A stretch of DNA of 64,000 nucleotides from Atrichornis clamosus (Eukaryota > Chordata > Aves > Passeriformes > Menuridae): assembly GCA_013400975.1 (NCBI GenBank), contig WBMZ01008643.1, forward strand, positions 186,001-250,000, given 5' to 3'. Under the pieces are notes generated by a model. That model was not told the DNA's origin. It did not search any database and saw nothing but the letters and a program-made list of their open reading frames with translations. Below, piece after piece: positions 23,901-38,400 of the stretch. Positions within the stretch are counted from its first letter, which is position 1. Each line of letters opens with the position of its first letter. Both the position numbers and the translations under genes were made by a program.

Positions 23901-26900
23901 TTTTATTACTCTTTACTCACAAGGAGACTGAAACCAAGATATTGAACAATTTCTACTTCTCTTAATCAGAGGACTTCCATACTTAGACTTTGCAATGTGT
24001 CATGTATTTTTGTGTGCTTGCTTTTGGTGTTGTTTTCTTTTAAATTTGATTCTATTGTTTGCCTTTGAATGGAAAAGAAACAACAGCTGATTTCCTTACA
24101 GAATGCTTTGTGGTTTTGGGAGGTGTTTGACATTGCTGCAAGAAACTAATCTGATGTCCTTTATCTGTAGCTGCAAGTCAATCTGTTCAAAACCTGAAAT
24201 AAATCTGAGAATCTCCAAAAAGCCAAAATTATAAAAATCAGGGCTGTAAATAAAGAGACCCACAAACTTTATCTCTTATAAGCAATGCAGCCTAAATCAT
24301 CATAGCAGTCTTTGTGGTAACATGGAAGGAATGAGTGTGGTGAGGCAAAAATGCAGAAGGCTTTGCCTTTCTCTGCAGTAGGTATTTATCCAGTCTTGTG
24401 GCTACACCATCTGAGCACACAACAGATGAAATATATTTATTCACCCAGTGCTACTGAAAATAGAAGCTTGATCTACCAGGAAGCTCTGTGAATTTCAGGT
24501 GAAAATACAGATATTTGAAGACCCAGGCTAGTACAGGAACTTTGAATAATCCTTTCTTTCTCGTGAATAATCACAATTACCTCAGGTCATGCCATCGTCC
24601 CTCTTATGAGGGAGAGTAGCACACTAAAGCAGTGGTACTGCAGCTAATCTTACAGAGTGTGCTCTGTTTCCTCAATAATCTCCCAATAACCGGGGAAGCC
24701 ACATAGCACAGGTGCTGACACCTGGTAAGGGTGATTTATTTGACTTCAGCAGATTTTTTACACTCTCGTTGCAGCAGGGTGCTTTGCACTGGGTGCTCTG
24801 CCCTGGAATGTGGTCAAGCATCAATATCCTATTTGCAAAACTGTCAGTGGAGGACTGAGAGGGGGCATCGTGTGTGGTTTTCATGCTGAATTATGCTAAA
24901 ACTCAGTCTGGCAACTGATCCCGGATCAACATCCTGATAGTGAGGCAAAGATTTGGCAGATAAGCTGCTAAACTGACTCGGACACCTATGACTGGAAGTC
25001 ATATCACTTTACATTATAAATGTCTGGTCCACTTTCATATGAAGCGTTCTTCTAACATATTCCTTCTTGGAGAGTGTGTTTGAAATTCCCTTCCTTGGTA
25101 GGGGAACACTTAGCAAGGATATTCCTCAAGGTTAAGAGAAAGAGACCTGCCCATGAGTGTTCATATGGATGAGTTTCATCAATCTCTACTTAATAATTCT
25201 TTCTTTTTGCTAGCTTTAATATAATGTCTTAATATAAGTGCTTTGATATAGCGTACTATCTTATCCTACCCTACAAGTAGTTTTGTCTTTTATACTGTGT
25301 AGTAAATAATTCTGATTAAGATCTTTTTTATAATCATTTGTCATAATAAATAATTCATTTTATCTGAATATATCTGATTTGCCGTCTTTAAATCATGCAG
25401 GACAAAGTTACTTAAACAGTTGACAGAGTCTGGGGGTAAGATTGGATCTAAACACACCTGGACTCCTCTCTGAGAGGGAGTTTAGAATGCAAGGGGTTCT
25501 CGTGGTTCCATGGCTTCTCTAGTAAGCTTTGTCTGAAGCTCCCACTCCATCCATGACACACATCTCAAGAGTGGATTGAAACAAAAGGTAACAACTGAGC
25601 AATGCTATGTGAGTTTTGCTTCCTAACATCAGCTGTCTGGATGTTCCAAAAGTTCTATTGAGACATCTATTCCTATGATCTCCTCTCACACCAAATAGTA
25701 GAATAGTAAAATAGTTTTGGGTTTAATATACTGCAGTCACACAAATATTTTACTGAAATATTCTTCTCTGAGACTGAAATTCTTCATATATTTTGCATCA
25801 GCACAGGACTGTTTACAGGTGTATTTTAAGATAAGCTTCCTTTTTTTGCAGACCAAACTGATGAGAGAGGAGGAGTGCAGGGAAATAAGAATACCTGACA
25901 TGTGTTTTCATAGCTTTATGTTTGTTATTTATTATGCATTCACTCTCTAAATACTTTGCAGCCACTCACTCACTCAGAAACAAGTAACCTTGCAGGTAAT
26001 TTAGGTGGTATAACCCACTGCAAACACTGGGCAGTGAATTCTTGCAGGGCATAGCTTTTGGGCTGTAGTTTGATTTGTGGACCCTTTGCTGTCTAGTCAC
26101 TATTAGCAGAGACATTCGTAGATATTATGTGCCTGCTTTGAAATAACCATGAACAAAGCATGGAAAGAACACATTGAATTACTTGCTATGAACACATTCC
26201 CAAATCAGATTTGATGGGGAAACATGCTGCTGTTTTAGAGTGTGTTTTTCAGTGAGAATCTAGTGAAGCTACACAGATTCAGCTACCTAGTGCAGCAAAG
26301 TGAGGGCCAGGCTCACAATCTGCTGGAACACTTTCCCTCAAAGAGAAATACTTCTTGCAATGGGAAGAAGAGTAAATTAGATCAGTTTTGGAGGTTTTTT
26401 TTGTTTGTAGTTGTGTTTCTTTTCTTTTATCTTATTTTTTTTCAGTTAAAACATTATGAAGTATTTAAATTTAGGATCTTTCTAGCCTGCCTTATAGGCT
26501 CCATATGGTTCTTCAGTACTTCCCCTGGTTAAAACACAGTGACTGAAAAAACAATTCTTTCTCTAAACAGACAGGAACAAATGTGGGGTCTTTATTAAAC
26601 AGACCTAGTGAGTGATGGAAAGCAAGCACTGAATTAGATACAGGGACCAGATTCTGTTCTATAACCTCCTTTCAACTTGGTTGAGGTGTAAATGACAGCA
26701 GGAAGATGCAGGGAAGATGTCAACCCCCCGTTAGGATCAGATAGATATCAGGCCAAAGGTAGACGTTTTGTTCATCGTCAGTGTTCATTTTAACACGAAG
26801 CCTTATTTGTTTGTCCTCAAGGGGTTAGAGCTGCAGGAAATAATCCAAATGCAGAATATTCCCACGAGTTAGTTTATCTTTTGGGGAGCATTTGGGCTAA

Positions 26901-28380
26901 TCTAGCTCAGGTCTTATCGATCATAGTTTAATTAGTAACCAGAGAGATGAATTTCTGTCTGGTTTGTTATACCAGGTTTTACCAGCTAGCAAAAGCTAAA
27001 TTTGGTCTTAAAAGTCTTGGAACAGACCTCACCTTCAGTTTTGAATTGCTTATCTTTTCCTGATATGTATATATTGGTAGTGATTTTTGAAGTGCAGGGA
27101 TGTGGCAGCAGAGACAGAGCTGGTGAAGAAAATTAAATAGACTTAGAAAGCAATAGAATAAACTCATGGAAAGAAAATCCACCAAGGACCACTGGAAACA
27201 AAGAAGTCACCACTAATTCAGCGTTTTCTGAACTGCAAACACATGGATATTGATTCCCTATCTCTGGTATACGTAACCTTGCACTTGGCTTCTCTTATAT
27301 TCTGCCTCAGGCTTCTATTTAGGGCACTGTTGGAGATACTGGTCTGGCTGGACTGTTATTTCAACTCATTGCAGACATACATATTTTTGTGTGACAAAAT
27401 CTCAAATTTGACTGGCATTACCGTGGATATCATTGCTATGGAAACCAATTCTACTGCAATTTACTGTCTACACTTTAAAAATACATTAGTGTTGATGCAT
27501 TTGCATCAAATCTCACAGAAATTGATGAACACCTTTTGCATTTTTTTTTACACTTCTGTGTACTGATCCAGCAATGAGGAGCTGTCAAGCTTGACTAGTG
27601 ACTGGCATAACATGCAGAAACATTATACAAGCTCCATGCTGATGAAGTTCTGATATCTGCATAGGGCCATCAGAGGAAACAATTTGGTTTTTCTAGTGCA
27701 AGGCAAAAGAGGTGAAGGCTCCGGGGCTGTTCAGCCCAGAGTCTGTTTCCTATTCTCAAGAGCTGCCAGCAACAGGCAGAACATGAGTCTTTCAGAAGAA
27801 GCTCTTGTTACAACCTTAGCAGCTATTAGATTGCTGTAACAGTGGTTCTGAGCTGGGAATTTCACTCTGTGGAAGAAGTTCATGTCTAACAATATCAACT
27901 GCCTCTACAGTCCTTTGGTCCCACTGTTTCTAATGGGATTATGGCAGGGATCAATTTGTTCCATAGAGTTTATGCTGAAGGTTCCATTTACTCAAATATT
28001 TATTTCAGACATCCCTCCAAAACCTTCTGTGACTGCTGACAGCTGTCCCAGTGCTCAGGTTGCTGCCTTTGTGCCTTGTAAGTCCTGAAGGAGACACTTT
28101 AAGGAGACACTGAACTTTTTCCAGTGGGATTGCTGTGGTGTACACACATTCTCTGATACATGTGAAAAAACAGGCATCACCTCTCCCTAACTGATTAATG
28201 GTGAGGATACATTATCAGAGCTAATAGGAGTCAAATGAAGAAAACTAGTCAAGTGAAAACCTGTAAATTGGTTCCTTTGCTTTCTCCATCTCTTCTAATA
28301 CCTAATGCCAGGGATTTTCATTCATGTCCAGCCAGAGCTAAAAGGGAAAGGATTAGAAAGTAAATAACTCCCACACCTGC
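20936..28380. other. Unique DNA, no gene supported
   Basis: There is no recognised exon or RNA gene. Two of the longest open frames of the window lie back to back here: 124 codons on - at 21584-21958 and 147 codons on + at 22036-22479. Neither has a domain I can name. The - frame lies in somewhat less AT-rich sequence and is Cys-rich. The + frame has Phe/Leu-rich hydrophobic stretches that T-rich DNA yields by chance. The rest of the block is plain AT-rich sequence. Confidence 0.55.
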
Positions 28381-28918
28381 AATAGGGGAGCAGTCAGCTG
28401 TTTCATTGGCCCATTTATTAGCAGGACAGAAATGTAAATCTACATCACAAAATTTTTTTCTCCTGTACAACCTGTCATTCTTCTTGGAAAAGCAGATGTG
28501 CATACCAGCTTTTCACCTATATGTCCATGTCAGTATATCTCTGCATCTTTATTATTTTCTTCCCTGAACTATATGACCTTTACTTAGGCGAAATTATCAG
28601 TTTTCAGTAGCAATTTTGCTACCAGAAAACAAGCTAGATTTGACCTGTTCCTCTTAGATGTCCTATTTTAACATTTTGGTTTTAGTTTAAAATTCCTACC
28701 TTAAAATTCTACTGTAGTGCCAGGTGGCAAAAGAGTCCTGTAAGGGACCCACAAGAGGGTGGTGTTCTGAAGACCTAGTTTTAAGACCTACCGAAAAAAT
28801 GCTGGGAGACACACTCTGTCTAGCTTTCCACCAGCCATTGCCAGGACTGACAGTGGTCAGGGAAAACCTTATCAGGGAAAACTGCTTAGATAGAAGCAAC
28901 GTTCTCAGCTCTACAGAN
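28381..28918. repeat. 538-bp direct duplication, copy 1
   Basis: This segment is repeated head to tail, with no gap, at 28919-29456. By eye the copies differ at only two called bases: 'agtgccaggtgg' versus 'agtgcaaggtgg', and 'aaactgcttag' versus 'aaactacttag'. The N at 28918 aligns with T at 29456. The copy contains an open frame starting at 28724 that is repeated in copy 2 and has no recognisable protein similarity. The single N at the junction and the near identity suggest two haplotypes or an unresolved contig overlap laid end to end. A very recent true tandem duplication is the alternative. Confidence 0.9.
28918..28918. other. Ambiguous base (N) at duplication junction
   Basis: This is the only N I saw in the window. 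It is the last base of copy 1 of the 538-bp duplication. The matching base in copy 2 (29456) is T. Confidence 0.95.
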
Positions 28919-29456
28919 AATAGGGGAGCAGTCAGCTGTTTCATTGGCCCATTTATTAGCAGGACAGAAATGTAAATCTACATCACAAAATTTTTTTCTC
29001 CTGTACAACCTGTCATTCTTCTTGGAAAAGCAGATGTGCATACCAGCTTTTCACCTATATGTCCATGTCAGTATATCTCTGCATCTTTATTATTTTCTTC
29101 CCTGAACTATATGACCTTTACTTAGGCGAAATTATCAGTTTTCAGTAGCAATTTTGCTACCAGAAAACAAGCTAGATTTGACCTGTTCCTCTTAGATGTC
29201 CTATTTTAACATTTTGGTTTTAGTTTAAAATTCCTACCTTAAAATTCTACTGTAGTGCAAGGTGGCAAAAGAGTCCTGTAAGGGACCCACAAGAGGGTGG
29301 TGTTCTGAAGACCTAGTTTTAAGACCTACCGAAAAAATGCTGGGAGACACACTCTGTCTAGCTTTCCACCAGCCATTGCCAGGACTGACAGTGGTCAGGG
29401 AAAACCTTATCAGGGAAAACTACTTAGATAGAAGCAACGTTCTCAGCTCTACAGAT
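28919..29456. repeat. 538-bp direct duplication, copy 2
   Basis: This is the second unit of the 538-bp duplication. Its start aligns with 'aataggggagcagtcagc' at 28381, and it runs past 'gttctcagctctacaga' into unique sequence 'tacccagacaatagg', which copy 1 lacks. A single ancestral copy would read from 28380 through one unit into 29457 onwards. No transposon ends flank the unit. Confidence 0.9.
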
Positions 29457-32400
29457 ACCCAGACAATAGGCCACTGTTATCACCTGTTTTCCTCGTTGAT
29501 TTCCCCTTTTGTCTCATTCTCCACTTATCTACCATACAAGTGAATTTGAAAAATCTGTAATTGCTATTAAATTATTGCCACAGAAATGCAACAGACACCA
29601 AGTGGAAATTGTTGGGCTCCTATAACAGAACAGATAATGATACTGATCCTCGCAGCTGTATTCAGAGCAAGGATAATGGTGAGAAGTTGGGGAGATTCTC
29701 TGTACCAGTAAGCATTCAGAGTGGCCTGATATCTGTGTGCCTCTGAGACTCTTTCCACGCCCTGGGCTTTTCTCATACTTTGTTATCATAATGCTTTCTG
29801 TAAGGCACGCTGCAGACACCTAGGAATGCAGGATTGCTTCTCTGGACGAGAGAGAGGAATGTGCTGAGAGATAAAGTGCAAACTCATTTCCTATGCTTAG
29901 AAAGATGAAATTCCTCTGCATGCACATAGGTTATTGTCCTTGCAGTTGCTCTCTTTCTCTCTTTACTTCTGTCACCCTGGTGATGGTTATCTCCCAACAC
30001 TGGTAGTCAAGGTAATCTCTCCAGTTTGACATAGACTTTGGTAGACTCAGTAAGCCTATCTGTACAACAGCTGTTGTGACAGACCACAGAGAGTTTCAGG
30101 CTTTTCTTACTTGAAAGATAGATAAATTGTCTGTTTTCTTTATCATCTTTTCTCTTTCTGTTTTAGAAGCACTACATTAACAAAGCAAATGATGTAAGAG
30201 ATCTGGACTGTCTTCTCTCTTTTCTCTTTTCTCCTCTCAGTATTGATTATTTGAAAGTAATGCAACGACAATTTCCATGCATAATATTGTTATGCATATT
30301 TCCCCAGTTAAAGAATATTAAATTAAAGGTGTTAAACTGTAGGACATTGTAATGAAACATTGTAAACATAATTGGTTCTTCCTCCTTTGCCTAATATTTT
30401 TCTTGTTATTTTTCACTTTGGATCCCTGGAAAACTGTAGAATTAGTTTCATTCTTTGTGTTCTCTTTTTAAAGTTTTATTTTCATCTTTCTAAATAAAAA
30501 AGCCAGTGACCATATTTAAGCCATCAACAGTATGTTTTTCAACTAGCAAATAATTAGTGTGGAGCTCTGAATTAATAAGCAATAAGAACACATTAAATCA
30601 CTAGATGTATCTAATTCTGTATCTGACAAGCAAATATACCTCTTACTGAACTCAAGTCGGAATAGCAACAAGCACACTGGAAGCTGACCCAGATTTATAC
30701 CTCTTATTATTACAGCAGGAATTATATGGTAATTATAATATTGTCAATGCACTCCCTTTCTCAACACTTCTGAGTATCCCAGATACACACTTGCATGCAA
30801 ATGCCTAAAAGCAGCATCCCAATAACAAACTACTTTATGTTCCACAGCATTCCTGATTATCTTGACTATGATTTTTTCTATATATGTATACTATTTGTAA
30901 ATAACAGTGGGAATGAGCTTATGAGCTGCTCACAAACTTCATTATCTTCTAGTAAGTTATCAACACACATGATTGCACCTACACTTTTTTTCTTAACTGT
31001 GGTCCGTGGTTGCAAGAATGACACGCATCAGATTAAAAACAATGGCCAGTGATTGTTTGATATGAAAATAGATGTTGTACAAAACAACCACTTCCCAACT
31101 TTTTTGTGAATATAAGAAGCTTTTCCACATGAGATTTTGTGGCAATCACAAATATTATTCAGTTTAACAAACTGACTATTTTTAGAAAACAAAAGACTAT
31201 CTCAGTATGGCGCAGCTAGAATTGCTACATAACTTCATCCACAGAGCTAAAGTGGCAATGTTGTCCACTTACTGCTAGCAATGACCTGATCCAGTAAATA
31301 GAGAAAATGAAATGGCTCCTATTTCCATGCCAGTATAATCCCATTTTGTCCTGTTCTATAATACCTCCCAGAATATATTTTTGTCTCCTCCAATAAAAGG
31401 CACGAAACGAGAAATGCTGAAAATAATTTTGAAAACAACAATTGGGGAGCTATAAAGCCAACTGAACTCTCACAAAATGCTGACATTACTTCTTGCTTTG
31501 GGTCGGTACTGGACAGTCCTGACAGCTCATTCATCCTTCACAGGACTGAAATTATGTTTCACATCATATTTAACTAATTTCCATGAAAAACTGCTGCTCC
31601 TTCATGATCTAGCTGCTTTTTCTACTGTAAAGCTGCAATATTGTTATGAACAATAATGTGTAACTCTGGTGTGCACAGCGCTGTCTTTTCAGACATTAAC
31701 TAAAACCGGTCTAGATATTCATCAGTTATATAACTCTCAGTTTATTGCCAAGGAAAATGCACCATAACAAATGGTGATGAGCAGACCAAAACCACAAAAA
31801 GGAATAAATGTTCAAACTGGAGGTAGATTGGAAGAGAGAGATTCCATCCTTACTGACTTGTGCTTATTTTTAAATATAACATTGCTTCAGGCCTGCGATA
31901 TGTAGAGGAATACACAGATCTCCGTGACTGAAGGCTGCAATGTCACGTGCATTACATGCAGAGTAATATCTTCATTTCTGTGTCAAAAGGGAAGGCAAGT
32001 TTTAAAATGTTTAGCAAAAAAATATCTCTGGGCACAGTAAGAAATATTCCTCTAGCAGTCATTTCACTTTAGTCAAATGCTCCTTTTATTTCCAAAATTA
32101 CTCAGGTATGAAAGCTCTTCTTTGTTCGTTCGAGGATAATGTCTTAATGGCAATTCATCACAGCAGCCATGAAATCTTCATGACAAATCCATAAACCCTG
32201 AAAAAATTGTATGGGAAGTAATCTCTTACTTTAAGCATGAGCCAGTCTTCTTCTCCACATAATAAAATAACAAGAAGAAATGTGCTGAGTAATGTGCATG
32301 GAGATTTAGTGTGGCTTGGATGTACATATCTAAAACAAACTCCAAATCCTGAGCAGTTTGCTTCCCTGGCCCAGCCCTGTCTCTCAGCTACTCCTGTGCG

Positions 32401-35400
32401 AGCTCACCCACTGGCCTGGATAGTCCTGCACATGATACTGAGCTTAGAAGAAGCAACATTTGTCATGTCCTGACCTCATCGTGATGATATAAAACAAAGG
32501 GGCCACCTTGCAAGAACAAAATATGCTTCTTCCAATAATTTTCTCACAGTCCTACTACCTGCTGTTGTAGCATATCTGAGCTTGTTTATTTTATTTTTAG
32601 ACAGCTGATGGAATCAGTATATTTAATTTTCCCTCTGAAAATAAGTTGTTTTTCAATGGCAATCCCTGTTTCCTAAAATTTCAGTTTTAAATATCCTGAT
32701 TTCACTCACATAACATTCTGATATGGTGACTGTTTTTCATAATTTTGTTTTACACAGAGAAGTAAGGCAGAAATATTTCTAACTAATTCTTCAGTATAGA
32801 AAGTCACACTGTGAGTAAACTAAAGCTAGAAGTCAGAAGACTTCAGACTTCTTATTGAGTTATTTCAGCCTGTTATGTGGAAAACACATCAAGAAAAACA
32901 TTAAAAATAATTTCTGGAATGTCCCTATACCTCTATCTAAATCAGATTTTCTGAATTTCCATAGACAGACATCTCTGTGCACTAAAACAGTGTTAGAGCT
33001 TAGAAACTCCAGTTATGAAAACTAGACTTTCATGCAGCCTCCAGTAATGTCAACCCAGCTGAAGTCCAATCATTACACAATTGAATTAACACTATATTTT
33101 TTCCTCTGAAATCTAATAAATGTCACCAATATTTAAAAACTAGAATTATTTTTTCAAGATGGACCCATTTAGTCTATTACTGGATATTTTAATGGCCCCA
33201 AGAGCCCAGGAGGAAGCTGGCACTCATAAATTTGGGAGTGATGTACAAATCTTCACTTTTGGTAAGGCCTGATTATGTTTTTTTTAAAAAAATCAAAACA
33301 TAACAAAGCACAAAAATCCCCTTTCTATCTAGTAAAAAGTTCATCCACAGAAAGTTAATTCCCCATGTTTTCTACCCTCTCATAATTTCCATTCGTAAGT
33401 GCCTGTGCTAGTTTGTTAGACTGGTGAGGTAATGTCTGTGGTTGTCCTGCAATTCCTGCAGCAGACGAGCTCGGTGCCCACAGCCCCACAGCTCATCTGC
33501 CAGGCAGCTGGTGGGGAGGGAGGCAGTTTCCTCAGCAGGAGAAACAGAAGTTTCCAAACACAGACTGTCCACAAGTGATGACAGACCCGAATTGTCAGAT
33601 ATCTTTCCAATGCCTTAGCCAGCTTAAGTAGAGAAAAACTACTTTTTCTGCTAAACCAACCACTATCAGAATGATCTTCTGTCCATTTTTATGTTCCTGC
33701 TGAGTAACACCATTATGACTAATAGGAATTTGCTGCAACATATAAACTAGGATTTGTTAAACATCTTTCCACAGTATCCTTCTTTTAATTCCCTCTTATT
33801 TATCATTGTAACTTCTATATATCTGTGCTCAAAAGAACAAGCAAGGACATGACTAATATGTACAACACTCACAGAAGCTTGAGGTAACTGTGAAAAATCT
33901 GTCAGTTTTCTGAAACTGAAACATTCAAAAGAAGAGATTTGGTTTTTACGGAGTTGTGATGCAACCAGGATACTGTCAGACCTTCTACTGTCAGGCCCTG
34001 GGACCTGAACACCTCAACACCCTATTCTCTGGGCTGATCAGAGTTGAGAGTACAAACAGTCCGGCATCCAACCTTTGGCTACTTATCAGTCTGGGCTCCC
34101 AGTTTCTGGGAGAACCAAACTGATAAAGCACTGCCATGGGTTGCATGGCCCCAGGGAATTATTCACTGTGAAGATCATGAGGGATCTCTAGTCCCTTTAC
34201 CAGAGAATTTAAACAACTTCGAGTTTTGTCCTGAATCAAGCCCAAATCACTTTTCAAAGCATTGTCTGTGAAATGGAATTCTACATCTCTGCAAATCTCA
34301 TACATTTTATTATTGACAAGAAAGAAACATGATACAAGCAACATTTAGTAGACCATCACAACCCCCCTGAAGACATTAGAAAGCTTTTATTTCATGTTAT
34401 ATTAAAAAAAAATTTAAGAAGATAAAGTGATCTAACAACATAAATGAATAAAAGCAAATCAATACTTTATAAATGCAAAGAAACTTTCACCTATGCACTC
34501 TTGGATTTAGCCTACATACCTTAAGGTACTTGACAAATTTAACTTGGCTGTAGCAATGAGCTATACAGAACTAAAATTGATTTATCCAATATGACACAGG
34601 AAATCTTGAGAAGAGCCAGGCTAAGAATCCAGATCTTCAGATTTCCAGTCCTGTGACTTATCCGTGCATTTGCTGTCACTCTGTATTTCTTTACATGGGC
34701 TATAAAGCTTGGAATTTATGCAAAGCAAGTGAAGATATGCTAGGCTGAGTTCCCTTTACTGTCAGAGAAGACAGTGTTGGAAATACTCTGGTAGGCTGGA
34801 AGAGGAGTAATGGATTGCTCTTTTCTAATCAAGATGTCAGCTGACAGGGCACTTTTACATCCACTGCAGTTCCAATATTAATTTACAGAGCAATAGTTTA
34901 TACTAGGAACTGCCAAAATCATTAAAAAGAGGGTTTTCATTACCTCACCCATGACACAGGCACTTTCAGTAGTAACAGTGATGTCTGATGTCACTAATAA
35001 ATACTGTTGTATTTTATGCATTCTCTGTTACTTCGGCTAAGTCAAACAGATATTTGAAGTCTATACTATGATCTCCTGAGTAGAAGGAAGTACATAGCTT
35101 CCAAAGATGAAAAAGGTCCTTATTCTATATGATCTGAATGTGTTTGCAATGATAGTAACTCAACAAGAAAGGAGCAGAATGTAAGTTTGGTGTTCTGGTA
35201 TAAGGCTGAAAAAGTTGCTCTTGAATACCTTGCAGTTCACCAGACAATAAAGACAAGGTCGTAGTGTTGGGGTTTTTTGGCTATTGAATTCAGAAGTGTA
35301 TTTATCAGGAGCCAAAAGGAACCAGCCTGGCAACTCTGAATATTGAACTCCTTTGTAAAATATCTTCATTCACACAATCCTGCCAATGTGCCTTCAATGC

Positions 35401-38400
35401 CAGCCAGTGAAAGGCCATAGAGACCAGAGTACCTCTCTGCCTGGAGGTATTCTTTCTGCATCAGAGGTGAGGAAGGTCTACAGAGAGAAATGTCTGCAGT
35501 AGTGCCACCGTTCAGACTTCTCTGAACATAAACAGTGGACATTGGTCTCCAGGGCTACCACTGTCAGTGTACCTCTCAAGCTGGCATTAGACTCACTTTT
35601 AAAATGAACACACTGATGGTTGATAGAAGAGTTTAACAGGGGCAAAACCCAGACTCTAAATGACCGAAATAGGTAAGAAAAGAGCAGAGGACACTTTGTT
35701 CTTTCGCAAGAGTTTACTTCAGAGTCTAAAAGACTAGTAACAAATGGATGAAAACAAGGAGTACACTAAAAGATTTTCAGTGTTTTTTGGTGTCACAGAG
35801 TTTCAGCAATATGTGAGATAACTAAGCATGCATGGAAACAAAAAGAGGAATACTTTAAAAACTGTAAGGAGAGATGCTAGTGTTAAGTTAGACTATCTAC
35901 TTCCATCTTTTCTCAAAGCCTACAGTGCTTTCCCCAAGGAACAGTTATGGCTAGTCTAAATACTTCAGATTTTTGTCAGTATAAGAGGATATCAGTATCA
36001 GACTCTTTATAAAATAATAATCTATAAGAGGATCTGTGGCTTGATTCAGTAAAGCATGTTTTTATTTCTCAGGCAAATTAAAATTCTTGAGTTATGGTCA
36101 TAGACAACTTGCTAAAGCCTTACAGGTGGAAAAGATGGATTTCTAAATTTCTAAGATGTTTAAGAGTGATGAAAAAGAAAGAGCAATGGTGAAATTATAT
36201 GAGGAATGGCTGGGAAATTTTAAAGTATGAGAAGCTAGAAAAGTAGAAGCAGCTGTAGAACAGGGGACTAATGGGAAGAGTGAAGAATGAGGGTTTTTTT
36301 AGAAGAGTAGCAAGAGGGTTACTTTGTGGCTAATCTCAAGATGAGAAAAATAATCAGCTCTTAAGCATCTGTGCATCTAACAAAGAAGCTATGAGACTGG
36401 CTGACGTCACTGAGGAAATCTTGCTCTACTTCGATAAAATTTTAAATGAAAAAACAAACCAACCCAAAATCTCAATTTCTATTAAACCATGTTAAACATG
36501 TCTCCTAAAGTCTTTTCTTGTCCAGATCATTAAGTTCATTACTAAGCTTCCTCATATTGTCTGAAAGTGCTGATAACCATAACTGAGAAGACTAGGAACA
36601 GGACCAGAGTTGATATAAAATTAAAACTATAAGGTCTCTCCATAAGATTGGAAAGGACAGTCCTTTTCAAGTACATAACATTTCTGCCATTAAATTTTCT
36701 CCTTGTCACTGTTTGTATCATCATAGCATTTACTGGATAGATGGAACAGTGAGCTGCATTCTTCGAGCTATGTTTACAAATAGAAAGACAGAGCTGGTAT
36801 TCTAGAGAGCTTATCCATTAAGCAGGTAATAAGTATGAGGAGGAAAACCTCAAAAAATTAAAGCCCGGGATGCTTAATCCTCCCCTTTTTCCTAACATGT
36901 GACTCCAGGACAGTTCATGTGCACTGGGAAGATGCTGAGACCTAGAATTATAAATGGCTAGTAATACGTACTTTGCTTCTATTTAATTGCAAAATTCAGT
37001 TGAAATATGGTAATTTCCTTTTGAAATCTATGAAATACATTAAAACCTCAATGAGAAAATTACTTTAATAAGGTGGATTATGCCATTCATGCACAACTCT
37101 AACTTTGTGGTTAATGCAGTCTCCATAACTGGATACATGCATTCTGACCATGGGACATTTCAAAGAGTTCTCAACCTATACTTCAGTAAACAGGTAATGT
37201 CAAAAGAAAAGACTCAAGAATGGATCCATGAAGTTTACCATTGTGCACTGTTAGCTACTGCCTACAGCAGCACTAGGTTAGGTTTAACAGGCGACAGCAA
37301 TGTTTTTGAGTAAAAGCTAGTTTCTGGAGGTCAAAGCTAACAGGAGATCTCCACTTCTTTTTCCTATTAAGAGAACTAAACACTTTGGAGGTTTGTTGGT
37401 CAGTGGAGGATGACAGATACAAATCTTTAAGTGGCATTATTTTTTTGTGCTGAAGGAGGTGGCAGAGACACAAATAAATATTAGTATTTCCCTGTAACAT
37501 GAAGGTAGCAACAACAGCCTTGCTTGAAAGGTTTTCTTTCCTTGCTCCAAAGGAATTTTAGTTAAAGTCAAAGCAAATATATTTGGTTTAAATTTCCACA
37601 TGGTACTGAAAGCTGATTCTGAAAAATAACAGATCGTTCTAACACAAATACATGTCAAATTAAACCTATTGATACTAATGTAGCATAAAATCAGATCATC
37701 CTGCCAAATTTATATCTCTGGAGCTTCTAATATATTTAAATATTCTTTTTCTTTTTTTTTGCTGTTTATTTTCACTTGAACTCATTTGCTGAGTGTTTCA
37801 AGTTTCATGGGTGATGTGCTCAGACTTGAGGGCCCTAAGTGTGCATAGGCATGGACAAGTTTATACAGAACTTCAGCACTGTGGTGCTGATTGCAGAGAA
37901 GAGACTGCTTGGTTACACAACAGTGAGTTGTGGATCATGGGGACATCTTAATCTTTGGGACAACAGGTTTCGGTGTTTGATGTAAAGCTGGAAATATAAA
38001 ATAGAGGGATAAGGGAGACGTGGAGCAAAAAGACAGTGGCAATCACTTAGTTTAGTATATGAATAAATATTTGCCTTTGGGTTCTAAGGGTTACTGAAAT
38101 AATGCAATTTGAAGCCATGAGTTTTTGGCTGCATTTAAGATGTCTGACAGGCCCTGGATTTAGTGGAATTCACAGATATCTGGAAATCTGTAAAGATTTA
38201 ACTACAGGAAACAACTACTGTAAAATAAATTTTGTCCTGGCTGAAACGGTAGAGACCTGCTTTGTGATCTGGTGATAGATAGTGTGCTTAAGTGGCCAAC
38301 TAATAATATTTTGTACAGGTGCCTGCTGAATGCAATCTGGAGCTATAATGTGATCAGAACAGATCAGATCTGGGAGTACCTGGCTGTACACAGCTGATAG

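Noticed and set aside
28724..29543. Two similar open frames starting at 28724 and 29262 as a duplicated gene
   Set aside because: They are the same frame inside the two 538-bp copies. The second differs only where it runs on into unique flanking sequence. No homology is recognised.
33405..33600. GC-richer patch with an LTR-like start ('tgtgctagtttgttagac')
   Set aside because: Only the first few bases resemble avian LTR starts. No matching end, poly-A signal or target duplication was found.
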